From assembly GCA_029979375.1 (NCBI GenBank), contig JAPOHQ010000014.1:1-20389 (forward strand): a DNA stretch of 20,389 bases, given 5' to 3'. This document shows positions 6,931 through 15,521 of the stretch, piece by piece. The translations under genes and the position numbers were made by a program. The notes beneath the pieces are model-generated. The model had not been told where the DNA came from, made no database searches, and saw nothing but the letters and a program-made list of their open reading frames with translations. Origin of the DNA: Microbacteriaceae bacterium. Its GTDB lineage: Bacteria > Actinomycetota > Actinomycetes > Actinomycetales > Microbacteriaceae. Each line of letters begins with the position of its first letter. The stretch's first letter is position 1.

Positions 6931-8577
6931 CTAGCGGCCTGTGGAAATGTCGAGCACGCCAACCTGGATTCGACGCCAAGAATTGCCGCTTAGGACCCAG
7001 ACCTCTGAAGAATCAGAGAGCAGGTAACTGCTGATCAGGGTGGTTCCGTTCTGGAGTTTGGCCCCAATGACCGGTGGCATGTTCAGTTGCCCCCTGGGTC
7101 CGGTCAGGGGATATTCACTAAGCGCAGTGAGACCCGAGGCCGTCCCCTCCAGGACCCTGAGGCTAGTTGCACCATTCCAGCTCACGGCCAAGGCCTCACC
7201 CAAGACTGGGGTGAACCCAAGGCCCTCAGTCAACCTCACCGGCCTACCGGTGGAATCGCGGATCACACCAAACACTTGAACTAGCGTTTGCTGCTCGGAA
7301 CCTGACGCCACTGCAAGCCTTGCTCCCTCCGGCGAAATTGCCCCGGCTCGAAGCGACTCCCCCTGGTACTCGAGCTCGCGGTAACCACCGGCCGAGTCGA
7401 AGACCCTGATGCTCTGCTGATCAGAGGAGAGCAACCAGAGATAGCCAAAGCTGTCGAAGAACATGGCGGTTGGCTCAGGCGCATCCTCCAGGGCGAGCGC
7501 CGAGGAGCCAAGACCATCGGCTACCAACCAATTGACTCCCTCTTCAGAGGCAAAGGCAAAATTGTCGCCATCGCCGGAGGCGGCAAACATGGTTGGGGCT
7601 GCCTCTCGTACAAACTCAGATATGCCACTCAGGACCCCGGCCTCCGAGCCAGATAGCCTGCTGACACCGTTGGGGGTGAGGGCGAAGGTAGCTCCGGCCG
7701 TGGAGGGGGTTGGCAGCGGCGCGGGCTCAATATCCTGGGTCGAATTGTTCACCGATATCTCGACATCTGCCACACCTGCCAGTTGCAGAAGCGTTGCCCG
7801 CAGCTGCGAGAGCATCAGGCGACGCTGACGATTGTCTGCTTCCAGCGCATTGGCATCGAAGTCCACGAGGGCGGTGCTCTCCTCGATTCTCACGGCATTT
7901 ACGGTCAGCGCGGTTCCCGTCGGAATTGCCGATATCGCGAGCTCATTGAGCCAGCCCGAGGGCCCCGCCAACAGTGCATTGACCAGGCGGGTTGGCGTGG
8001 ATGTCCTCGTTGGGAACCAGCGGAGATCCGGAATCAACTGTGAGCTTTGGGTGTCCAGAAAGTAGATCGGGTATGCCGTAAACACCACAGTAAACACCGG
8101 CAGGGTGACCACGGTTAGGTTTGGTGCCGACGAGATCCGCCATTCACCGTCTTCTTGAACCAGCTGAAAGCGCAGGCTGGTCTCCTGCGGATCCAAATCC
8201 TGATAGATGCCCTGATCGTCAACCTTTGCCCCAACGTTGATATCGACAATTTGCAGAGACTCTCCCGCGGACTGGAAGATCGGAATGCCGCTCCTGATCA
8301 GCGTTTGAGTATCCGGCTGCCATCTCGGAGCAAAGTTTTCGGTCAAGAACTCTCTAGCAACCGCATAGTCGTTTTGCGGACCTGTTCCCGCTGCCAAGAA
8401 CCCCGAGACAATCTCCTGCGGCGAAGCGCCTTCGGTTGGGCTCGATGGTGAGTAGTAGGAGAACTCCTGCTGCTGTGGCGGAACCAGCTCCGGACCCTGC
8501 TGGATTTCAAGGTCGGTGGGCAGGGTGGCGCAACCTGCAAGAAGCAGGGTCGAAAGAATTGCGATCAATCTCTTCAT
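6931..8577 (-). CDS. lpqB: Lipoprotein LpqB, partner of MtrAB
   Basis: LpqB is a membrane-anchored lipoprotein that modulates the MtrB sensor and cell-wall homeostasis in actinobacteria. The 548-residue protein begins MKRLIAILSTLLLAGC, a lipoprotein signal with lipobox LAGC and lipidated Cys16. It contains a GerMN-type region around residues 170-290 (PTRTSTPTRLVNALLAGP, then TALTVNAVRIEESTALVDF) and a C-terminal region with WD-like repeats (LWLLSSDQQSIRVFDSAGG, ISPEGARLAVASG), consistent with the LpqB beta-propeller. ATG at 8575-8577 is chosen over GTG at 8580 because GGAGG stands four bases before the ATG and only one base before the GTG. The ATG overlaps the mtrB stop (TGATG), so translation is probably coupled. 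Confidence 0.95.
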   Translation of the reverse strand: MKRLIAILSTLLLAGCATLPTDLEIQQGPELVPPQQQEFSYYSPSSPTEGASPQEIVSGFLAAGTGPQNDYAVAREFLTENFAPRWQPDTQTLIRSGIPIFQSAGESLQIVDINVGAKVDDQGIYQDLDPQETSLRFQLVQEDGEWRISSAPNLTVVTLPVFTVVFTAYPIYFLDTQSSQLIPDLRWFPTRTSTPTRLVNALLAGPSGWLNELAISAIPTGTALTVNAVRIEESTALVDFDANALEADNRQRRLMLSQLRATLLQLAGVADVEISVNNSTQDIEPAPLPTPSTAGATFALTPNGVSRLSGSEAGVLSGISEFVREAAPTMFAASGDGDNFAFASEEGVNWLVADGLGSSALALEDAPEPTAMFFDSFGYLWLLSSDQQSIRVFDSAGGYRELEYQGESLRAGAISPEGARLAVASGSEQQTLVQVFGVIRDSTGRPVRLTEGLGFTPVLGEALAVSWNGATSLRVLEGTASGLTALSEYPLTGPRGQLNMPPVIGAKLQNGTTLISSYLLSDSSEVWVLSGNSWRRIQVGVLDISTGR

Positions 8578-10118
8578 CACGCCTCCATCGACCTTGGAGG
8601 TAAGGGAAGCGGAGAGTTGGCAATCACCGAATCCCGGCTCTTTGGGAGGGTAAGCCTAAAACTCGTGCCGCGCTTTGGCTTTGACCAGACCTGCAACCAA
8701 CCGCGGTGCAGCGAAGAGTCCTCGCGGGCAATTGCGAGCCCGAGGCCGGTGCCTCCAACCGAGCGTTGGCGGGCAGGGTCTGCTCTCCAGAATCGGTCGA
8801 AGACCCGCTCCAGCTGGGCTCGCGACATTCCAACTCCCTGGTCGCTCACACAAATCGCAACGGCTTGAACATTTTCGCCAACCTCAACGTTTATCGGCTT
8901 GCCCTCACCGTGCTCGATTGCATTTGAGAGCAGGTTGCGAAGCAGTCTCTCGATGCGCTTGGCATCTATCTCGGCAGTCACTGCGCTCTGCGGCAGCTGA
9001 ACCATAATCTCGGTTTGCTTGCTTCTTGCCAGCGGCTCAATTGACGCGATGGCAGCTCCAACCACGGCATTGATGTCACGCTGCTCGAACTCTGCAATAA
9101 CCGCGCCTGCGTCGTAGCGCGAGATTTCTAGCAGATCGCTCAACAGCTTCTCGAACCTATCAATCTGGTCCTGGAGCAGCTCGGCAGAACGAGTGAGGGC
9201 GGGATCTAGCTTCTGGCGATTGCCGAAGATTACCTCGCCGGCCAACTTAATGGTGGTCAGTGGGGTGCGAAGCTCGTGAGAAACATCGGAGACGAACCGG
9301 CGCTGCATCCTCGAGAGGGAGTCGAGCTGCTCAATCTGAGCCTGGAGGCTGCTTGCCATCTTGTTGAATGAGTTTGCTAGCACGGCCATGACGTCTTGGC
9401 CCTTTTCAGCAAGTCGCCTATCTAGCTTTCCCTCCGCAATGTCCTGGGCTGCCGAGGCTGCGCGCTCAACAGGACGAACCAGGTTTCTGGTGACGAGGTA
9501 GCTGACACCCGCAATCAAGAGAATCAGACCGATGCCACCAGCTGCAAGGGCACTCTGCACCAACTCTAGGGCCTGCTGTTCTGCCGATAAGTCGTAGACC
9601 AAATACAGTTCAAAGCTTCCCGCGAGCGGAATCGAAATCGGTGTTCCAACTGTCAGACCTGGGATCAGCAGGTCATCCCTAACAAGTTCGATGGGTGTGT
9701 AGGTGAGGATTCCAGGAGCTGCGCGGACCTCATCCCTAAGGGCCTCGGGAATCGAAGCCAGGTCTAGGTCTTGCGAAATCGGCGACTGGAATAGTTGCAG
9801 CTGGCCCTGGCCCGGTGACCTCAAAAGGGCAACCTGCCTGGTTGCGGAACCGCCTGAGATTTCCAGTGACGGCACGACCGAATTCAGAAGGGTCTGCAGC
9901 GCGGTCTCATCCACCAGCGATGCGGCAGCAACCGTTGTTTGAACCGAAACCACCGCTCGCTCAGACTCTGCAAGCACCTGCTCGAGGCGATTCTGATAAA
10001 AGCTGTTGGCAAGCGAGTAGGAGAGGAAGCCTCCAATTGCCACCACGGAGAGACCACTGAGGATGACGGTTACCAGAACCGTCCGGGCTGTCAGCGAACG
10101 CCTCAGGAGCCTAATCAC
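8577..10118 (-). CDS. mtrB: Sensor histidine kinase MtrB
   Basis: MtrB is the membrane sensor of the MtrAB two-component system, which coordinates cell division, wall metabolism and osmotic response. The 513 residues show a first membrane helix (about 12-34), an extracytoplasmic sensor region (35-190), a second helix (about 191-210), a HAMP region, the H-box FVSDVSHELRTPLTTIKL with His281, the N-box LLRNLLSNAIEHG (392-404), G1 DQGVGM, F-box FDRFWRADPARQRSVG and G2 GGTGLGLAIARED. The C-terminal Ser/Pro tail is short. The start is GTG at 10116-10118, overlapping the mtrA stop as GTGA, with little independent Shine-Dalgarno signal; coupling to mtrA is therefore likely. All catalytic boxes look intact. 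Confidence 0.96.
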   Translation of the reverse strand: MIRLLRRSLTARTVLVTVILSGLSVVAIGGFLSYSLANSFYQNRLEQVLAESERAVVSVQTTVAAASLVDETALQTLLNSVVPSLEISGGSATRQVALLRSPGQGQLQLFQSPISQDLDLASIPEALRDEVRAAPGILTYTPIELVRDDLLIPGLTVGTPISIPLAGSFELYLVYDLSAEQQALELVQSALAAGGIGLILLIAGVSYLVTRNLVRPVERAASAAQDIAEGKLDRRLAEKGQDVMAVLANSFNKMASSLQAQIEQLDSLSRMQRRFVSDVSHELRTPLTTIKLAGEVIFGNRQKLDPALTRSAELLQDQIDRFEKLLSDLLEISRYDAGAVIAEFEQRDINAVVGAAIASIEPLARSKQTEIMVQLPQSAVTAEIDAKRIERLLRNLLSNAIEHGEGKPINVEVGENVQAVAICVSDQGVGMSRAQLERVFDRFWRADPARQRSVGGTGLGLAIAREDSSLHRGWLQVWSKPKRGTSFRLTLPKSRDSVIANSPLPLPPRSMEA

Positions 10119-10795
10119 TGAGAATCAGAGCCGGCCCTGTAGCCGTGGCCGCGCACGGTCATGACGATCTTGGGATTCTCCGGGTCCTCCTCGATCTTGG
10201 AGCGCAGGCGCTGCACGTGCACGTTTACCAGGCGAGTATCTGCCTTGTACTGGTAGCCCCAAACCTGCTCGAGCAACATCTCTCGACTAAAGACCTGCTG
10301 CGGCTTGGACGCCAGTGTGTGCAGCAGCTTGAACTCGAGAGGGGTCAGGGATAGCGACGCATCACCGCGTTTGACCTCAAAGGTCTTAGGGTCAAGGCTC
10401 AGGGTTCCAACGTGAACCACGCCACCTTCCTCCCCTAGGGGCCGAAGCCTGGCGCGAATCCGGGCAACCAGTTCCTGGCCATTGTGAGGCTTCACGACAT
10501 AGTCATCGGCACCGGCCTCGAGCCCGAGAACGACATCGTCGGTTTCACCCTTGGCCGTAAGCATGATTATCGGAACACCTGAGGAGGCCCTGATTTCACG
10601 ACAAACCTCAATACCGCTCTGACCTGGCAGCATGATGTCGAGCAACACCAGGTCAGGTGACTGCGCCCTGAAGATTTCTACCGCGCTAATACCGTCTCCG
10701 GCAAAGATCGGCTCATAGCCGCTCGAGGAAAGCACCAGCCCGACCATCTCGCGAAGAGCATCGTCGTCGTCGACAACCAGAATCCTGTTTGTCAC
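10115..10795 (-). CDS. mtrA: Response regulator MtrA
   Basis: MtrA is the OmpR/PhoB-type regulator phosphorylated by MtrB; in other actinobacteria it binds near oriC and at cell-wall and division genes. The 226-residue protein has the acidic cluster DDDD (9-12), phosphoacceptor Asp53 in LVLLDIMLPG, Thr80 and Lys102, then a winged-helix domain (LTPLEFKLLHTLASKPQQVFSREMLLEQVWGY, then TRLVNVHVQRLRSKIE). The sequence after Lys102 reads KPHNGQEL, where KPF/KPFxPxEL is usual, a local oddity. The start is GTG at 10793-10795 with AGGAGG five bases upstream. It lies 12 bases after ahcY; tmk, which separates these genes in M. tuberculosis, is absent. Confidence 0.97.
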   Translation of the reverse strand: MTNRILVVDDDDALREMVGLVLSSSGYEPIFAGDGISAVEIFRAQSPDLVLLDIMLPGQSGIEVCREIRASSGVPIIMLTAKGETDDVVLGLEAGADDYVVKPHNGQELVARIRARLRPLGEEGGVVHVGTLSLDPKTFEVKRGDASLSLTPLEFKLLHTLASKPQQVFSREMLLEQVWGYQYKADTRLVNVHVQRLRSKIEEDPENPKIVMTVRGHGYRAGSDSQ

Positions 10796-10807
10796 TGGTG
10801 CCTCCTG

Positions 10808-12262
10808 CTAGTAGCGGTAGTGGTCCACCTTGTAAGGTCCTGCCACATCAACACCAATGTAGCGGGCCTGAGAGTTCGATAGTGGAGTAAGTTCAACACC
10901 TAATGCGTCGAGATGCAACCTCGCCACCTTCTCGTCAAGCTGCTTTGGCATGATGTGGACCCCGAGTGGGTAGTCACCGTTGTTTGCAAAAAGCTCAATT
11001 TGAGCAAGCACCTGGTTTGAGAAGGAGGTGGACATCACGAAGCTGGGGTGACCGGTTGCATTACCCAGGTTCATCAACCTTCCCTCAGACAGCACGAGGA
11101 TCGCCTTGCCGTTTGGCAGTCGCCACTCGTGAACCTGTGGCTTAATCTCGACCTTCTCGATTCCTGGAATCTTTGCAATCCCAGCCATGTCAATCTCGTT
11201 GTCAAAGTGACCAACGTTGGCCAAAATTGCCAGATTCTTCATCTTGAGGACATGCTCGGGGCGGATGATGTTTTCGTTTCCCGTGGAGGTGACGAAGATA
11301 TCAACCTGTTCGATTACCGACTCGAGCTTGGCCACCTGATATCCATCCATTGCTGCCTGCAACGCACAGATTGGATCAACCTCGCTGACAATCACCCTGG
11401 CACCCTGGCCCCGCAGCGCCTCGGCCGAGCCCTTGCCGACATCACCGTAACCGGCGACGAAAGCCACCTTGCCGCCGATTAGAACATCGGTAGCGCGGTT
11501 GATGCCATCAGGCAGTGAGTGACGAATTCCATACTTGTTATCGAATTTGCTCTTGGTGACGGCATCGTTCACGTTGATGGCAGGAAACAGCAGCTTGCCG
11601 TTCTTGTGGAAGTCATACAGGCGGTGAACACCGGTGGTGGTTTCCTCGGAAACACCCCTTATCTCTGAGGCAATCCGAGTGAAGTAACCGGGGTTCTGCT
11701 CCAAGGAGTTTCTGAGCACTGCAAGCACGACGCGATACTCCTCGCTGTCGTCCTCATTCGCCTGCGGAACAGCGCCCGCCTTCTCAAACTCGACTCCCTT
11801 GTGGACCAGCAGCGTTGCGTCGCCACCGTCATCAAGAATCATGTTTGGGCCCTCATGGCCCTCTTCGGAAAAATCAAAGATGCGCTCGGTGCACCACCAG
11901 TACTCCTCGAGGCTCTCACCCTTCCAGGCGAAGACCGGGGTGCCATTTGGGTTCTCTGGTGTGCCGTCGCCAACGACAACCGCTGCAGCGGCCTCGTCCT
12001 GGGTCGAGAAGATGTTGCAGCTGGCCCAGCGCACCGAAGCACCGAGTGAGACGAGGGTCTCAATCAACACCGCGGTCTGAATGGTCATGTGGAGCGAGCC
12101 CGCAATGCGAGCTCCCTTCAGCGGCTGGTGGGGGCCGAATTCCTCTCGCAATGCCATCAAGCCGGGCATTTCGGCCTCGGCCAGACGAATCTGGTGCCGA
12201 CCATACTCGGCGAGGGAAAGATCTTTTACTTTAAATTGCTCAGCGGTCAGAGTTTTACTCAT
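10808..12262 (-). CDS. ahcY: Adenosylhomocysteinase (S-adenosylhomocysteine hydrolase)
   Basis: This cytosolic NAD-dependent enzyme splits S-adenosylhomocysteine into adenosine and homocysteine, relieving product inhibition of methyltransferases in the methyl cycle. The 484-residue protein carries the NAD-binding loop GYGDVGKGSAEAL (from 271), the active-site region HSLPDGINRATDVLIGGK and the conserved C-terminus DHYRY. The long insert at about 99-137 (GDGTPENPNGTPVFAWKGES, then WWCTERIFDF) marks the actinobacterial/plant-type form. ATG at 12260-12262 is chosen over the immediately preceding GTG because GAGAGG lies five bases upstream of the ATG. Only 23 bases separate it from the mutase gene, leaving no room for an SAH riboswitch. 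Function is certain from conservation. Confidence 0.97.
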   Translation of the reverse strand: MSKTLTAEQFKVKDLSLAEYGRHQIRLAEAEMPGLMALREEFGPHQPLKGARIAGSLHMTIQTAVLIETLVSLGASVRWASCNIFSTQDEAAAAVVVGDGTPENPNGTPVFAWKGESLEEYWWCTERIFDFSEEGHEGPNMILDDGGDATLLVHKGVEFEKAGAVPQANEDDSEEYRVVLAVLRNSLEQNPGYFTRIASEIRGVSEETTTGVHRLYDFHKNGKLLFPAINVNDAVTKSKFDNKYGIRHSLPDGINRATDVLIGGKVAFVAGYGDVGKGSAEALRGQGARVIVSEVDPICALQAAMDGYQVAKLESVIEQVDIFVTSTGNENIIRPEHVLKMKNLAILANVGHFDNEIDMAGIAKIPGIEKVEIKPQVHEWRLPNGKAILVLSEGRLMNLGNATGHPSFVMSTSFSNQVLAQIELFANNGDYPLGVHIMPKQLDEKVARLHLDALGVELTPLSNSQARYIGVDVAGPYKVDHYRY

Positions 12263-12285
12263 CACTGCCTCTCTGGGTTTCGAAA

Positions 12286-13668
12286 CTAGCCGTTTCTGAT
12301 TGCTCGGATTGCTTTGTCTCGAATCTCAACCATCAAGGCCTCGTGGCTGGACTCAACGTTAAGTCTAAGCAATGGTTCGGTGTTTGAGGGACGAATATTG
12401 CACCACCACCAAGAATCTGACTCGCTAGAAGCGAACGTGACACCATCAAATGCCTCTTCTGTGGCGGCTAAGGCCTCTCTGACCCGCTCTAGAGCAGCGG
12501 TAGCATCTGTGACGGTCGAATTGATCTCTCCCGAAGCAAAATACGGCGTGAAGTCGCGCGAAATCGCAGACATTTGCTTAGCGCTGGAACCAAGTTCACT
12601 GATCAGGTGCATTGCCGCCAGCATTCCGTTGTCAGCACCCCAGAAGTCGCGGAAATAGTAGTGAGCGGAGTGCTCCCCACCAAAGACCGCACCGGTCAGA
12701 GCCATCTGGTCCTTGATCAGCGAGTGACCCACTTTGGTTCGAACTGGTTTGGCGCCGGCTGCCGTGATTACCTCGGCCACATAGTTTGAGGTAAGGAGGT
12801 TGTGCAAGACCGTAATCGGATTCTCACCCAGAGCCTTTACCCTCTCGATCTCGCGCTTCGAGACAATCGCCGCTACCGCCGAGGGGCTGACCGCATCGCC
12901 TTTTTCATCAACCGCAAAACAACGGTCCGCATCGCCGTCGAAAGCCAGACCCAGATCCGCACCCTCTTCAATAACCCTCGCCTGCAGGTCCTTCAAGTTC
13001 TTCGGATCCAGTGGGTTTGCTTCGTGATTCGGGAAAGATCCGTCAAGTTCGAAATACATCGGAATGACCTCTAGAGCAGCCACGCGCCCGAGAACTGCGG
13101 GGACCGTGAGCCCTCCCATGCCATTGGCGACGTCAACCACAACCTTGAGTTTTCTCACACCACTGAGATCGACCAGCTGATGAAGGTAATCGGCATAGTC
13201 ATCCAGGACACTTAGCTCGAGTGTGCTGCCTTGTTCACTTAGCGGCTCAATACCTGTGGCGAGATAGGACTTTGCTCTGTCCCGGATTGCCGCAAGACCG
13301 GTGTCGAGACTGATGCCCCGCGCTCCCGCCCGAGAAAACTTGATGCCGTTGTAACTTGCGGGGTTGTGACTTGCGGTAAACATGGCGGCCGGCAGCTCGT
13401 GCTTGCCGGAGGCGAAATAAGTCATATCGGTCGAACAAAGGCCAATTAGCTGCACCGTGCCGCCCCGGAGGTTTGCCCCACGGGCAAAAGCCGCGGCAAA
13501 ACGAGGTGATGAGTCACGCATGTCGTGCCCCACGACCAGGGACTGTCCAGCGAGCTCGAGCTCATCCACAAAACTGGCGCCAAAGCACTCGATGATCTCC
13601 TCCGTCAGCTGAGTATCGACGAGTCCGCGAACGTCGTAGGTCTTTACAAAAGCGTCAAAGTTGGTCAA
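12286..13668 (-). CDS. manB: Phosphomannomutase/phosphoglucomutase (ManB type)
   Basis: This cytosolic alpha-D-phosphohexomutase interconverts hexose 6- and 1-phosphates, feeding GDP-mannose or UDP-glucose synthesis. The 460 residues show the catalytic serine loop FTASHNPASYNGIKF (Ser100), the metal loop FDGDADRCF (Asp244, 246, 248), the sugar-binding loop FGGEHSAHYYFRD (329-341) and the phosphate-binding loop IRPSNTEPLLRL (425-436). Asn in RPSNTEP, in place of the Gly of many glucosamine mutases, suits the phosphomannomutase group. The start is TTG at 13666-13668 with GGAGAG five bases upstream. It is the first gene of the minus-strand run leading to ahcY and mtrA. In M. tuberculosis manB neighbours manA and Rv3256c, which are not present here. 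Preference for mannose over glucose phosphate is inferred. Confidence 0.92.
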   Translation of the reverse strand: MTNFDAFVKTYDVRGLVDTQLTEEIIECFGASFVDELELAGQSLVVGHDMRDSSPRFAAAFARGANLRGGTVQLIGLCSTDMTYFASGKHELPAAMFTASHNPASYNGIKFSRAGARGISLDTGLAAIRDRAKSYLATGIEPLSEQGSTLELSVLDDYADYLHQLVDLSGVRKLKVVVDVANGMGGLTVPAVLGRVAALEVIPMYFELDGSFPNHEANPLDPKNLKDLQARVIEEGADLGLAFDGDADRCFAVDEKGDAVSPSAVAAIVSKREIERVKALGENPITVLHNLLTSNYVAEVITAAGAKPVRTKVGHSLIKDQMALTGAVFGGEHSAHYYFRDFWGADNGMLAAMHLISELGSSAKQMSAISRDFTPYFASGEINSTVTDATAALERVREALAATEEAFDGVTFASSESDSWWWCNIRPSNTEPLLRLNVESSHEALMVEIRDKAIRAIRNG

Positions 13669-13711
13669 TAGTTCTCTCCGGGATGGGGCTTAGCAAGAAT
13701 ACAATGCCACC

Positions 13712-14095
13712 ATGGAGCAAGGGGTGCAGAGGGACCGCCACGGTCGCGGGCTTCGCAGACCACTGCCCTCGAGACTGAGTCGCAGTGGCGGCCACAGCAG
13801 CTTCTTTCAAAGCACGGTTGAGCAAACCTGTGAGTTTCTTAGAGTGACCTTTGAGGAGCTCGAATCGCTCCGCTGGAGAGTCGAGGATGTGCCCCCGCTG
13901 ATTGAGAATGAGGGACTCCGGCGCTACTCAACCAATCGCGAAACCATGACAATCACGCTCTATCGGATTCCGATTGAGCGACTGGGGAAACACCGGATTC
14001 CAGACCCGAGGGTGCACATCGAACAGGCGGTGCTAAGTGCTGCCGCGGAGCTAATCGATAAGGATCCCTGGGAGCTGATCCACCCGGAGGATTAA
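13712..14095 (+). CDS. Zincin-like (metallopeptidase family, DUF1025-like) protein with degraded active site
   Basis: This 127-residue protein lies where actinobacteria carry the small Rv3259-type metallopeptidase-family gene, between whiB2 and manB. The basic N-terminus (RDRHGRGLRRPLP), the middle VEDVPPL and the YRIPIERL strand fit the actinobacterial branch. Where typical members have an HEXXH zinc motif, this protein reads VHIEQAVLSAAAELIDKD (101-118), so the catalytic Glu-x-x-His arrangement is missing and peptidase activity is unlikely. ATG at 13712 has no Shine-Dalgarno sequence and may be leaderless; an in-frame GTG at 13724 is preceded at six bases by GGAG and could be the true start. 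It is on the opposite strand to its neighbours, and its TAA overlaps the DUF5719 stop (TTAA, 14092-14095). Confidence 0.65.
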   Translation: MEQGVQRDRHGRGLRRPLPSRLSRSGGHSSFFQSTVEQTCEFLRVTFEELESLRWRVEDVPPLIENEGLRRYSTNRETMTITLYRIPIERLGKHRIPDPRVHIEQAVLSAAAELIDKDPWELIHPED

Positions 14096-15405
14096 CGAAC
14101 CACAACGACCAGCTCGTCTCCGAGGTTCTGGTTTTCGCTGGGAATGATGACCGCGTAACCCTGATCCACTATCTCTAGCGCCGCCTGGAACAGGTTGGCG
14201 GACTCAACGCGGACCGAGTCTCCCGAAACCGGGAAAGACTCCATCGTGAAAGGAGCCAGCTCGAGAGTCTGATAGTTCTGATAGACACCATCCTGAACCA
14301 GGACGGTGATGGTGATTGCGGTGGCATTCGGGTTATTCACGTAGAGCGAAGTGTCATAAACGCTAAGCGGGATACGGACCTGGGTGAAACTCTCTGCAGG
14401 GAGGATCCACGCCCTATCGAGCGGATCGAGCGAGGGGTTTAAGACTCCGGCGAGAACTGGCTCCTCAGATTGAATCTGAATCGCGCTCGCCTCGCCCTCA
14501 AATGAAATGGGCACCTCGACGAAACTGCCGGCTGCCACAAACTCACGAATCACCTCAACACCGTTGGTTCCAAAAATGGTTGCTATCACTTCGGTCTCGG
14601 CACCCGGGTTGTAGACCCTAAGGGTCGGCTGCTCATAGCCCGTGGCAAGTGCGGAAATGGGAAGTAGCCACTGCTCCGTTGCTGGCTGCGAGATCTTAGT
14701 GCTCAGGTTTACCCCAAGCGGAGTCAGGCCCCTCGAGTAGCGATTCTGTACAGCCGCGGATATTGGCGCCCCTAAGGACTCGATGCGAAGAGCGAATGTG
14801 CTCTCAAGGTTTGCACTCACCGCGAGACTCGCAAGCCTCTCCTCGCCGGCCGCGATGGCGACCCTCTCGGTGGTGACCCCTCCTGGAAGGTGGTACTCAA
14901 TCAACACCTGGGTATCGACCGCATTTGGATTCGAAAGAATAAGAACAGATTCCTTGCCAACCCCAGCCTGGCCGCTGACAAACCAGCCCGATGTTGCGGG
15001 CTGGGCGCAGAATGCCGCCGCCAATCCGCTTGCCCTTTGCCGATCGACGAGCTGAGCCTGGAGAGCAGAAAGCAACTCGGTGGATTGATTCGGAGCCGAA
15101 ATGCTCAGGTGTTGACTCTGCTGAAAAAGAATCTCGGGGGCAGTTTCCAATTCCCCCTCGCCGACATAGCTGGAAACAGCTGCCTGCCCGATTCGTTCTA
15201 TCTGTCCGATCTCGGTGCCAGCCTCGCCGGCAACCTCAACCCAGGCTCCGGGGCAGCTAATCGTGAGGGGCAGCGGCTCTACAGAAATCGCGTTAGCAAT
15301 CGCAGGCGTGCTTGGAAGAGGGACAGCCGGGAGTTGGACAAGCTGGCTTGCAGCCAGGGCTAGTCCTGCTCCCGCGGTCAGGGCAAATCGAATCACAGGT
15401 TTCAA
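14092..15405 (-). CDS. DUF5719-family exported protein
   Basis: This 437-residue protein has a basic start and a hydrophobic signal or anchor (MKPVIRFALTAGAGLALAAS, residues 1-20) followed by a beta-rich extracytoplasmic region, including SGQAGVGKESVLILSNPNAV, TQVLIEYHLPGGVT and LYVNNPNATAITITVLVQDG. The repeated NPNA/YNPGAE-type turns suggest immunoglobulin-like beta domains. It matches the DUF5719 family as I recall it, which in Microbacteriaceae follows the large glycosyltransferase near whiB. Function is unknown; a partner in export or modification of a surface glycan is inference from position. The start is TTG at 15403-15405, near GGTGGAG on the minus strand. That TTG overlaps the TGA that ends the interrupted extension of the upstream gene, which supports this start. 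Confidence 0.78.
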   Translation of the reverse strand: MKPVIRFALTAGAGLALAASQLVQLPAVPLPSTPAIANAISVEPLPLTISCPGAWVEVAGEAGTEIGQIERIGQAAVSSYVGEGELETAPEILFQQSQHLSISAPNQSTELLSALQAQLVDRQRASGLAAAFCAQPATSGWFVSGQAGVGKESVLILSNPNAVDTQVLIEYHLPGGVTTERVAIAAGEERLASLAVSANLESTFALRIESLGAPISAAVQNRYSRGLTPLGVNLSTKISQPATEQWLLPISALATGYEQPTLRVYNPGAETEVIATIFGTNGVEVIREFVAAGSFVEVPISFEGEASAIQIQSEEPVLAGVLNPSLDPLDRAWILPAESFTQVRIPLSVYDTSLYVNNPNATAITITVLVQDGVYQNYQTLELAPFTMESFPVSGDSVRVESANLFQAALEIVDQGYAVIIPSENQNLGDELVVVVR

Positions 15406-15521
15406 CGCTCCACCGACTTTCTGCGATAGCCGCGGATGGTTGCTGGGGTGGGGATAGCAATCAGAAGAAATGCGGCCAGAACCCCAAGTTGCAGCCGGCG
15501 ATAGCCCAAGTCGGCTTCCGG
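15402..15521 (-). other. In-frame 39-codon extension of the glycosyltransferase beyond its TAA
   Basis: After the TAA at 15522-15524 the same frame stays open for 39 codons. It starts PEADLGYRRLQLG, has a hydrophobic helix (VLAAFLLIAIPTPA) and ends in a basic tail (IRGYRRKSVER) before TGA at 15402-15404. A final membrane helix with a basic cytosolic tail is what such multi-pass proteins often end with, and the terminal TGA overlaps the DUF5719 TTG start as TTGA, the same kind of junction used elsewhere in this window. It therefore looks like the original C-terminus of the glycosyltransferase, separated by one nonsense codon. Read-through, a recent mutation or a base-call error could each explain it. 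Confidence 0.6.

Noticed and set aside
11048..11482. 144-codon plus-strand frame antisense to ahcY
   Set aside because: It mirrors a highly conserved enzyme and has no protein-like features of its own.
12263..12285. SAH riboswitch upstream of ahcY
   Set aside because: Only 23 bases lie between the genes and they hold the ribosome site; no aptamer could fit.
13694..13711. -10 box TACAAT giving a leaderless start for the zincin-like gene
   Set aside because: TACAAT is well placed before the ATG, but no -35 match lies at proper spacing, and a GTG with a Shine-Dalgarno sequence competes; left as a note only.
14890..15363. 157-codon plus-strand frame antisense to DUF5719
   Set aside because: Composition is arginine-rich and low in protein-like patterns; the minus-strand frame has a signal peptide and beta-rich domains.
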